Shown here one piece after another: positions 1 through 8,287 of a stretch of 64,000 nt of DNA. The DNA comes from Trachythela sp. YZ-2020 (taxonomy: Eukaryota; Cnidaria; Anthozoa; Malacalcyonacea; Clavulariidae). Where the stretch lies: contig JADLSH010000009.1 of the NCBI GenBank assembly GCA_016169945.1, positions 186,001 through 250,000 on the forward strand. The letters run 5' to 3'. A model generated the notes under the pieces. The model was not told the origin of the DNA, did no database searches, and saw only the letters and a program-made list of their open reading frames with translations. Each line of letters begins with the position of its first letter. Position 1 is the stretch's first letter. The position numbers and the translations under genes are program-made.

Positions 1-2366
1 AATTTACTCCAATATAATGATTGTGGGGGTAGAACTCAGGTAAATCAATTTTAGATGAGCTACTCTGAGTCTCTTCACACTCGCCGGGGTTGAATGTATC
101 GACTGATGTGAGTAGTACTTCATGACGACCCGCACGTTTTGAAAAACAGCGGGATTTGCAAACTCAGTTTGCAAACGCAGGAAGCGAGTAAGGCTAATCG
201 CATTATCAATTACCATTATTAGATATCATCAATCCAGGTAAATTGCTTAAACACAGTGTAAAATCAAGTGTGAAATCAAGTAATAAGCTAATTTTCTGTT
301 ATACATTAAAATAAAATTGTACATGTATGTTATATGATATTTTATGTAAGAGTCAGTGCAAATAAATGGGCCTGATTCTTGACAAGTAACTTGTGGAGCT
401 AACTGACAGTGGTTACTGCTAGCAGGGAAATGTTGCTGTTGTATTAATACTGAGCAAAGCATTCTTGATAATATATATGTTAGAGTAGCGAGCGAAACCT
501 GAATGATATTTGCGTTGCGCTGTCATAAAAGAATAATATAAGACTTATTTTTAGCTTCCACTGGTTAAGAAAAGATAGGACATCTTGGTAACCTGCCAGC
601 AAAAGATGGCACATCTTTCTGACACAAGAGATTCCACCAAATGTATTCTTGATTTTTACTCCAAATGCCTATGTGTTTTATCTATTTTGCGCTGCGCTGT
701 CATGAAAGAATGATGTATGACTCCTTTTAAGCTTCCACTTGTTAAGAAAATATTGGACATCTTCATAACCTGCCAGTCAAAGATGGCACATCTTTCTGGC
801 ACAAGAGTTTCCACTAAAAGTATTCTTAGTTATTCCAGAGGCTATATTTATAATATAAATAAGCTAGGAACTTGGCTTGCGCTATCATGTATATAGAAAT
901 GTGAATACATGTAATTTATATTCATAATCAAATTGCGTTTGTGGCTGCCTGTTTCAAAGCCATAGTAGCTAATTAGCTAAAATACTGTGCACGAAAGAAA
1001 TAGCGTATACGGAGTTCTTCTTTCTGGTGCCACAATAATACACACAAAATTGCGTGAAACGACACTTTCGACACCATCGACGATGAAGATGCCTAACATT
1101 ATATCTTTAATATAGGCGCCATCTATCCAAAACTTTCCAGTTTTCCCGATCTTGATCTTCATCCAAGATCCGTACTATCCTGAGAATACGCGATTGTTAA
1201 GCAGAATGGCATTTGGCCTCAACCAATAGATTTATTCGCTATACTGTAAATTTCTGGCGCAATTTGAACTTTGCGCGGCAGTGCGACACTGCGAGCTAAC
1301 ATCGGCCAAGGCTGAACGCTTTGCCCACAGAACGCCCGATATATGACGAACATCACTCAATGCGATGTCCTTGAACGTCAATTTGATGTAATATTGATAT
1401 GAAATATTGGAATAATGATTGGTACACTGAATTCTAAAGTTGCGGTAGTTACATTAAACATAAGATTAAACAAAAAAATGCAGTCAATTTGATCTGACTT
1501 GTCGAAAAATACATTTCATTTAATTCACAAAAAATATGCCAAGACATTCCGAACCTAAACACCCTCCCCACCCCGCCTTTCTAATATAAAGTTTCCACAG
1601 GAATCCCAGACTCTGATCATACCAGCAATACCGCATGCCTACACTTGTTGCAAGTCCGTTTCAACCCCTTGAGAGACGGACTTTAAGCAAGTCTAAAAGT
1701 TACCTTCTAAGCCTTTCCTCTCACCCACCCTTACCCTCCTTTAGGAAACGCTCGAGCGGACAATGCTATTCATTTTCGTTTAAAAAGCTCTTGGAGAAGA
1801 AAGCTATAGGGCATAAACATAGCCTGCGCTGCCTATTAAAGATTCCGATTTGGAGCTACAATTCCTCAGTTTAAGGAAGTTTCCTTAAAAGTAGAATCAG
1901 AGCCTCGTTTTCGTGTTTGGTTACGTATGTTTACTGTACTCATAGCAAGGGGAAATACCTTTGCACTTTTTGCTGAAATTTCTGTTCTTGTGATCAAACG
2001 TTTACATTTATATGGTTCTGTATGAACGGTCGCGTTTCATGGCATAGCTGTACGAGAATATTAAAGTATGTATTATTTTACTTTATATAAACTTCTTGGT
2101 TTGTTTATTAAAGACTTGATTGTTCACTGCAGTTTCATTTTAGGAAGTGGTTTAAATATATTCGTTCGACAATCGACATCGATCCCAATGTGTAAACACT
2201 ATTAGTTCGATTCCATTAAGTTTTTCCTTAACAAAAACTCATTCTATTATAATCTTCTTGACAAGAGACTTTGCAAAGACTTGCAACAATAAATTAAAGA
2301 TGTATTCTTTGCATAATTTAGCTTTTTAAGTAACAGAAACCCAAATGTTTTAAATACAGCAGTGCC
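1..2366. repeat. Upstream segmental-duplication block, unit 1 copy
   Basis: This stretch aligns by eye with 42681-46590, beginning at AATTTACT (position 1) and AATTTACTGC (42681) and ending at a shared TTTTTAAGTAACAG. It lies upstream of receptor gene 1, as its partner lies upstream of gene 3. A segment of about 230 bases (roughly 1198-1428) is present only here; in the partner the flanks join directly. Conversely the partner carries a LINE fragment, a CAGA-type repeat and a foldback element that are absent here. Short open frames (for example minus 977-1162) show no recognisable domain. I see no gene in this stretch. Confidence 0.85.
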
Positions 2367-2394
2367 ATTTATCGGCTGTGATGTCCATTACGGC

Positions 2395-2686
2395 CAGGGG
2401 CGTAGGAATGTATTCAATATTGGGGGGGGCCAAGCTCACGAGGCGCCACCATGGTTTGCGCCGAGCGAATTTTTTTTTAAATTTGAAGCCCCAGATCGCC
2501 GGAAACGGCCCTTTCAGAGTCTTATCTACCTCTTTTAGTAAGCTTGTTCAGGGAACTAAGCTGCTTCCGTCATTTTCATGAAAATTATCTTATTTTTTTG
2601 GGGGGGCCGAAAGATATGCTGGCCCCCCCTCATATAATATTGGGGGAACCGCGGCTCCCCCGGCCCCCCCGCTTCCTATGCCACTG
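2395..2686. mobile_element. Non-autonomous hAT-type element, 292 bp
   Basis: The left end reads CAGGGGCGTAGGAATG and the right end is the near-inverted CTTCCTATGCCACTG. The flanks are a perfect 9-base direct repeat CATTACGGC (2386-2394 and 2687-2695). Ends of the form CAGNGGCGTAGGAAG with 8-9 bp target duplications are typical of hAT transposons. The inside is G/C-homopolymer rich (runs of G and C around 2430 and 2610-2670) and has no transposase. A fragment of the same family lies inverted at about 17190-17262. Confidence 0.8.
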
Positions 2687-2695
2687 CATTACGGC

Positions 2696-3170
2696 TATTA
2701 AAATTGAAATATCATTGCTCCAAAGGCAAACCTTGCCGAAATTAGGCCTTCAAAATTTTGGCTTCTTTTCTTAAACGTTGACCTTGCTGCTAAGGAGGAG
2801 GGGAAGGGGACCAAGGCCAATTTGCAGTTAAGCGTGACAAAACCTAATTGTCGTTACAAAACCCAATGTGTAAACGCTATTAATTCAGGCATGGATTTAC
2901 TCAGGTTGGGTAACGTCAGTGTGCTTGATAAACTCATGTTAGTTGAGATTGGTTGGTTCTCCTGTGCATCAAGGGTTTTTCTCCGGGTACTCACTCATTT
3001 TGCCTCACTCACTAAAAACTAACTCTTAGGCACTAACCACTAACTAACCCTCGAACTTTTATCAATAACTAATTGGGTTGCAAAACCTCTTAAGGCTTTC
3101 GATCCGTGACATCCGTCCACCTCAGAGTGGTAAACACATTAAAAAAAAGAGAAAAAAAGAAGGAACAATG
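2696..3170. other. Unit-1-only intergenic stretch, SINE-like tail
   Basis: This segment interrupts the alignment between unit 1 and unit 3. No domain is visible in its short frames. The part at about 2965-3060 (TTTTTCTCCGGGTACTCACT followed by repeated ACTAAC units) resembles the 3' tails of tRNA-derived SINEs seen in invertebrates; that is resemblance only. Nothing else is recognised. Confidence 0.35.
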
Positions 3171-3374
3171 CCCCAGCCTGGGGCCAAAAGATTAAATGCC
3201 CAGGGGGTCATTACCCGCGGCTGCAAATGCCTTGGCCTGGGGACAAACTGTTAGCTTGCAAATGCTCAGCACTGACCCGGGGAAAGAGGAAATATGCTTA
3301 AGTTGCATAATAGTGTGTCAGATGTATATGAATAGCTGTTACACATCGTGATTCAGTGTTGGACAAATGACCAC
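3171..3374. repeat. Segmental block continuing upstream of gene 1
   Basis: The stretch around GGGGGTCATTACCCG matches the one following 46585 in unit 3, where the same sequence directly abuts the end of the upstream block. It is non-coding and holds no other feature. Confidence 0.6.
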
Positions 3375-3582
3375 AACATTCATTTTTGTATTTTACCATT
3401 GTGAAATGCTTTGCCTGCAGCTGACCAAGTTGCAGATATTCCTATGCATCACTCAATGTAATTGTAAACCACCGACTCCCAACCCAGGGGCTGTTAGGCA
3501 GTCTAGTTGTTTTTGAGGGTTTGTAGGATCAAACCACAGTGCCGCTCAGAAGTATTGTAATGTTCACCCTTCGTGGACCAAG
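3375..3582. repeat. Left copy of a ~205-bp direct repeat flanking the LINE
   Basis: It shares long stretches with 7365-7570, including GCAGATATTCCTATGCATCA, CTCAATGTAATTGTAAACCA and GGGGCTGTTAGGCAGTCTAG. Unit 3 has a single copy at about 46845-47012. The two copies bracket the decayed LINE at 3895-7160, so the interval 3583-7364 looks like material inserted together with, or later bounded by, a local duplication. Confidence 0.8.
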
Positions 3583-3894
3583 TTTGGTGTAGTCAATGCT
3601 TTGTGTAGTCAAGACTACACGATATTTGCGTCTAGTCAGAGTTTGCGTGTAGTCAAATAGCATATAGGGTTACAGAAATAGTATTGTTGTCTAAAATATT
3701 TTGTGAAATTCACGGACTGCATCGAACTGCAGCAGGCATGAAAATATTTGTCTGTCTTTTCGGTGGTTTTTGAGTAGCAACAACATTCGACTCCGTGCAC
3801 AAACTTCAATGTTTTTATGGGCATTTAATGTCTGTATATTTGGCGCTGTCTAACGGTGGCAGTCGCATTGGCAATTTTTCAACAACAAGTCGAA
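3583..3894. other. Intergenic stretch with scattered GTGTAGTCA motifs
   Basis: Several copies of a GTGTAGTCAA-like motif occur between about 3586 and 3660. Similar motifs recur as a cleaner minisatellite at 7654-7713 on the other side of the LINE. The rest is unremarkable non-coding DNA. Confidence 0.45.
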
Positions 3895-4060
3895 GATACT
3901 AATAATAATAAAAATAGGTTCAATCATTCAATTTAAAAATACAATGGATTTACAATTTTGTGTTCAATCCTAAAAAAATGTTAAAAATGATTAAGTGAAT
4001 GTTAAAGGAAAAATCTACGATAATATGTACATATAAAATTCTACTGTATAAAAACTATGC

Positions 4061-4702
4061 CTAGTATGTACTCTGGTGTACTGCTCGTGGAATAAAAATA
4101 TTTTTATGTCGTTCGGTTCCTGAGAAAGGTAATTGTTTATTATTTCTAAGATTGTTTGTCTGGATATAATGTTCATTTACTCGTTCATGAAAAGTGCGGC
4201 TCTGATCTCCTTTTATTATGTCTAGTTCCTTGGTTAAAACTTTATATCTTCTCTCTTCAAGACTTGGCAGGTAGTTATAGGGAAGTCCAATGATTTGTTG
4301 GCTCCTCTTTTGTATTCGTTCTAGTTCTTCCTTGAGATACCGTGGTAGACCCCCACATACCGGGGACCCATATTCAAGCACAGGTCCAATTTTTGATAGA
4401 TATGTTGTTAGACCAACTTCAACAGGTAGATTTGCTCTTCTACATTATTTTAAGCAGGACAGTCTTTTGGATGCTTTGCAGATGGTCTCTTTAATATGCT
4501 TGTTCCATTTAAGATTGTTTTGGAACCAAACTCCCAAGAGTTTGAAATTCCGAACTCTTTCCATCTGAACATTCCCTACGTGCAATGGTGGTGAGGCCGG
4601 TGTTTCCGTAAAGTTAATCCACATATCCTTCGTCTTTTTTGCATTCAGCTTCATTTTATTTTCCTCTACCCAGCATTGAACTGAATCTAAGGCTCTTTGC
4701 AA
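4061..4702 (-). pseudogene. LINE reverse transcriptase C-terminal region, broken
   Basis: Two overlapping minus-strand frames carry the region after the catalytic core. One (4702-4445) contains the motif NKMKLNAKKTKDMWI and FKLLGVWFQNNLKWNKHI, which is the standard segment following the YADD box in LINE reverse transcriptases. The other (4381-4061) begins LEYGSPVCGG, the usual 'leYaspvW' block, and continues with RIQKRSQQIIG. A frameshift separates them. Confidence 0.85.
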
Positions 4703-5660
4703 ATTGCTCGGGTATCCATGGTGCAGTCGTCCGCATATTTTCCTGTGTTTACTCTTGGTTGTGCAGGAACGACATCCTCCAGATCGTTGATATTTATATT
4801 AAATAACGTTGGCGAAATAACGGATCCCTGTGGAACACCGGCAGGACAGGGAGCAGTATACGAAAGTTCTCCCTGGAGAGCTCTTGGTCCATATTCTAAA
4901 ACTCCGGGAAACGTGCATTTGCGCAAGTTTTTTCGAGAAGAATATTGTGGTCAACGAGGTCGAAGGCCTTTTGAATGTCGATGAACAGCGTGTGTACCCC
5001 TTGTCTACCCGTTGAAGTGTTATCGGTTGAGTCAAACCACTCCTGTGATGTAACGGTAAGAGCAGACACTGTTGAACGTCCATTCGTGAGAGCATGCTGA
5101 TTTTCTTTAATCTTCAAGCTTGATTTATTGAGTCGGAGTTCAAGCTTTTCAATAACCTTTGCTAACTGAGGAAGCACTGAAACTTGACGGAAGTCGCTAT
5201 CTAGGTTTATCGGCTCACGAACCTTAGGAGTGATAAGTGGGGTACATTGTAGTATGCTAGCAACAACAATGTCATGAACCACTGGCGCTAATTACTCGGC
5301 AAAACGCCTAAGACCCCACGCTGGAATATCATCTATTCCAGTCGCTTTCCGGGGATTTAAGTTTTTAAGGACGGATTTGACTTGACCAATGGATGGAAGT
5401 GGAGGTGGAGTATTTTTAAGCAAGTGTTCTACTTCTGAAAGATTCGGACTGAACGTCTGACCATAATTGAACAAAACTTTTCTGGAGTTTGTCAAGGATT
5501 CCAGAAAGGTCGGCCTGAGCAGTTGTTGATAGTGTTTGGTCATCCTGGTTTATTGCCGCTAACTTATATATAGTGCTATACAACTTTGCGGGATTGGATT
5601 CACGATTATCGTCCGCTTTGGATTTATAATAGTTGGCTTTGGCGTTGGTTATCTGCATCG
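4687..5660 (-). pseudogene. LINE reverse transcriptase domain, frameshifted
   Basis: The domain is spread over several minus-strand frames. Visible blocks are the linker with PPLPSIGQVKSVLKNLNPRK and KATGIDDIPAW (5543-5292), FRQVSVLPQLAKVIEKL with FIDIQKAFDLVDHNILL (5282-4896), and AGVPQGSVISPTLFNI with the catalytic KYADD (4926-4687). These correspond to reverse transcriptase blocks 0-5. The normal FADD/YADD aspartates are present but the frame is interrupted at least three times. Confidence 0.9.
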
Positions 5661-5789
5661 AGACCTTTGCACGTTTATTTTTAAATTTGGATAACTCTCC
5701 GTTGGTAAACGCTTTCTATCTTGCCTTAATTTCAGCCTTGATGTTTGGAGTCATCCATGGTTTGTCCGTAGAGTGTACACGAACTGTTT

Positions 5790-6422
5790 TCATTGGTAAG
5801 GTTTCGTCAAGCATGAGAGTAATGACGATGGAGTTAGTGGCAGCGACTTTATCATCCACATCGCTTTCAGAATATATACAGCGCCCCATTCTTCAATGTT
5901 CATTTTCAGCTTCAGAGCATGTAAGTTCTCTGGTTTCATTTGTCGATACTTTTTGGGTGTCGGTGGAATCTTTTGTCTGATTTTTGGTTGTACGAACAAG
6001 CAGTGGTGGTCCGAACGTCCGATAGGCGAACGGTGGAGAGTATGATCAAACATATGTGACATATTTGTAATGATCTGGTCCAAAATATTATTCCCCTTCG
6101 TAGGCGACTTGTCAAGTTTCCGCAGATTAAAACGTCGACATAAAGAACTCAAATTTAGCTTGTTGAAGTCTCCAGCTATAAGTATTCCAGCTGCAGGACG
6201 CTTAGCCAGGACGGTGTCCAACATTTGCGTCAGATAGTCTAACATGTCGCGTTCCCATTCTTTGTTTTGACCTGGGGGATGGTAGACGCCTACTATAATC
6301 ACCAGCAATAATTTGATTCTCGAGGGATTTAATTGTGTTTGTGAATTCTTCAACCTCCAAATTTCTTTCTTTCCCGACAAAACACATGTCTGCTTCAAGC
6401 TTTTTCGATTTTTCGCGTTCAT
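5790..6422 (-). pseudogene. LINE apurinic-type endonuclease domain (EEP fold)
   Basis: This 210-codon minus-strand frame carries the second half of an exonuclease-endonuclease-phosphatase domain: VGVYHPPGQNKEWE, then GILIAGDFNKLNL with the metal/active-site DFN, and GRSDHHCLF with the catalytic SDH triad. Its N-terminal half is lost or out of frame (stops near 6300-6430). It nicks target DNA in living LINEs. It sits directly upstream, in element orientation, of the reverse transcriptase fragments. Confidence 0.9.
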
Positions 6423-6531
6423 GAAAAAGTCCCGTGTTTAACCTGCTTAGTTTGTCCTTGTAACCTTTAATCTTATCCGTCTTTAATCTTATGTGTCAAT
6501 ACGGCTTTGCAGAATAACGATATCCAGTTTT

Positions 6532-6660
6532 ACGCTAGCGAATTCTGCAGCGCAAACACCGCAAAGGCATTGACAGTCATTTGTTGTTACGCTAGCGAAT
6601 TCTGCAGCGCAAACACCGCAAAGGCATTGACAGTCATTTGTTGTTACGCTAGCGAATTCT
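6532..6660. repeat. 57-bp tandem duplication inside the LINE
   Basis: The 57-base unit starting ACGCTAGCGAATTCTGCAGC occurs at 6532-6588 and again at 6589-6645, followed by a 15-base partial third copy. 57 is a multiple of three, so on the minus strand it repeats 19 codons in frame. The copies look identical, so the duplication is recent compared with the decay of the LINE around it. Confidence 0.95.
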
Positions 6661-6836
6661 GGTTGGTTGTCCGATTCAGGAGCAGCAATAACTATTGCTT
6701 CAAGATCGGTCCGAGCATTATTTTCAGATTTTTGACAATTCATCTCCAGAGGCGTTTGTTGCAGTTTAACCGCTTCTCGTTCTTGACAAAACTCTGCCTG
6801 CATTTTTATCGTACAGATTACCATTCTTTCCTTGAA

Positions 6837-7160
6837 TCAGCATATTATAGTGTTTTGTTTTCCATGATACCAATTCACAAGAAGGTCAAAATTTGTGCAG
6901 TTAAAGCGCTTACAACTACCGCCAGGCGAGGACCATTTCCCCTCAAATCCACATGGATTCATAAAAGATTTCAATGAATCCAAACAGTCACTCCATTTAA
7001 CACGATTACCATCGTATTTCAAATTGGCTAGATACGTGTTTAAAGTTAGCAAGTATTTGGAATGCAGAATGTTTTTTAAGACGAAATGGAAAGCTACATG
7101 TATGGAGTAAAAATAGCGGTGATACTGTGAACATTGCCTATATAGTGTTGCAAACGACAT
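6837..7160 (-). pseudogene. LINE ORF1-like fragment
   Basis: A 107-codon minus-strand frame contains YDGNRVKWSDCLDSL, CGFEGKWSSPGGSCKRF and VNWYHGKQNTI. The W-SPGG-K and WYxGKQxTI pattern resembles the protein encoded ahead of the endonuclease in some invertebrate LINEs. The position, just upstream of the endonuclease in element orientation, supports this, but I recognise no named domain. A further minus frame at 6489-6824 probably belongs to the same decayed reading frame. Confidence 0.4.
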
Positions 7161-7364
7161 GATTATTGGTTTGCGTAAATGTATAATTGATATGGACGAA
7201 TTTATAAGACGCCCTAAAAGTAAAACGCAGACATTAGGACGTATTTCTTTAGTGTATAGACTATAGTAGTGTTATTTATATTATTAAATAAAGTATATTG
7301 CTTTACACATATTATAAAAGACAGGAATGCATCATAGGGTTAATGCCTTTTCTATCATTAGCCA

Positions 7365-7570
7365 GAACATTCATTTTAGTATTTCACCATTTTGAAACGC
7401 TTCGCCTTCAGCTGACCAACTGCAGATATTCCTATGCATCACTCAATGTAATTGTAAACCACCAACCCCTGACCCAGGGGCTGTTAGGCAGTCTAGTTGT
7501 TTTTGAGGGTTTATAGGATCAAACTACAGTGCCACTCAGAAGTATTGTAACACCCTTCGCGGACCAAGTT
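7365..7570. repeat. Right copy of the ~205-bp direct repeat
   Basis: Partner of 3375-3582. It continues further than that copy in matching the GTGCCACTCAGAAGTATTGT segment. The 200 bases before it (7161-7364) hold nothing I recognise. Confidence 0.8.
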
Positions 7571-7653
7571 GCGTGTAGGTTGTGTGTACACGCAAACTCA
7601 TTCAGCCGTACCTTTGTGTAGCAATTCATAACTACAGGAAGGTTTTAGATCTT

Positions 7654-7713
7654 TGTGTAGTCAATATTTCGTGCAGTCAATATTTCGTGCAGTCAATATT
7701 TCGTGTAGTCATG
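7654..7713. repeat. ~16-bp minisatellite, three to four units
   Basis: The unit TTTCGTGCAGTCAATA is repeated three times after a diverged TTTGTGTAGTCAATA. It shares the GT(G/C)AGTCA core with the motifs at 3586-3660. Confidence 0.85.
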
Positions 7714-7892
7714 CTTAAAAATGTATATAATTGTCGTTCGAAATTTTTACTTACAAACACATCAACATTTACTCTTGTATCGAGGTAGATGTCCAAAAGT
7801 TTAAAACAGAAATATTATATACTGCCATTTTAGGGCACTTGTACCAAATGAACATGGTAACGCCGTGCATTCTTCCATGTAATGTCCCTAGG

Positions 7893-8200
7893 CAGTGGCG
7901 GCGGAAGATTGGTTTGGTTGAGGATCTAGATAAACTCTAGGGGGGTCTGGGGGCATGCTTTCGCAGAACATTTTGAAATCTGGTGTCTCTGAAATGGTAT
8001 TTCCTGTGTTCTGGGGAACATATAGCGTGTAGAAACCAGGTCATTTTGTTCATTTTGCATTTCAGGCAGCGAAGAATTTGACAACTAGGTATTAAGTTCT
8101 CCTACTCTGACCTATATTTGGAGGCTTAGCCTCCCCCACCCCACACACACTTCTACTTGGGGTCTATGGCCCCCTAGCCCCACCTGTTCTGCCGTCCCTG
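7893..8200. mobile_element. hAT-type element upstream of gene 1, 308 bp
   Basis: Left end CAGTGGCGGCGGAAG, right end TTCTGCCGTCCCTG, flanked by a perfect 8-base duplication TCCCTAGG (7885-7892 and 8201-8208). This is the hAT signature. The same insertion at the same site is found upstream of gene 3 (47588-47753), shorter by internal deletion, so it predates the split of units 1 and 3. Unit 2 does not show it. It has no coding capacity. It lies 80 bases before the receptor start codon, within the 5' flank or a 5' intron. Confidence 0.85.
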
Positions 8201-8253
8201 TCCCTAGGGATGAATTTGCATTCATTCATTATTTAAGATAAAATGTCTATATT

Positions 8254-8287
8254 AAGTTCTAGTTGATCATACATTTTGCAGGTAACC
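8254..8287 (+). other. Putative 3' splice site and 5' leader of gene 1
   Basis: The sequence CATACATTTTGCAG ends at 8281 and is followed by GTAACC and then ATGG. A pyrimidine-containing run ending in GCAG six bases before a start codon in good context (ACCATGG) looks like a 3' splice site with a short coding-exon leader. The same arrangement is kept in all three copies (31004-31017 and 47827-47840). The non-coding first exon itself cannot be located from sequence alone. Confidence 0.5.

Larger units (their letters stand above)
3895..7160 (-). mobile_element. Decayed non-LTR retrotransposon (LINE), minus strand
   Basis: Reading the minus strand from about 7160 down, the order is an ORF1-like fragment, an endonuclease domain (6422-5790), a reverse transcriptase (about 5660-4690) and a C-terminal region (4702-4061). 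It ends with an AAT-rich tail (plus-strand AATAATAATAAAAATAGG near 3900). The pieces lie in several frames with stops between them, so the element is dead. The order of endonuclease then reverse transcriptase is that of CR1/L2/Jockey-type LINEs; I cannot assign the clade. Confidence 0.85.

Noticed and set aside
977..1162. 61-codon minus-strand frame partly conserved in unit 3
   Set aside because: In unit 3 a LINE fragment interrupts it, no domain is recognised, and the similarity follows from segmental duplication.
6532..6660. Spaced repeats as a possible CRISPR array
   Set aside because: Only two 57-bp tandem copies with no spacers, inside a eukaryotic LINE.
8276..8287. In-frame TTG upstream of gene 1 (and at 31006 and 47829) as the start codon
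   Set aside because: The ATG four codons later has the ACCATGG context, and the upstream bases look like a 3' splice site.
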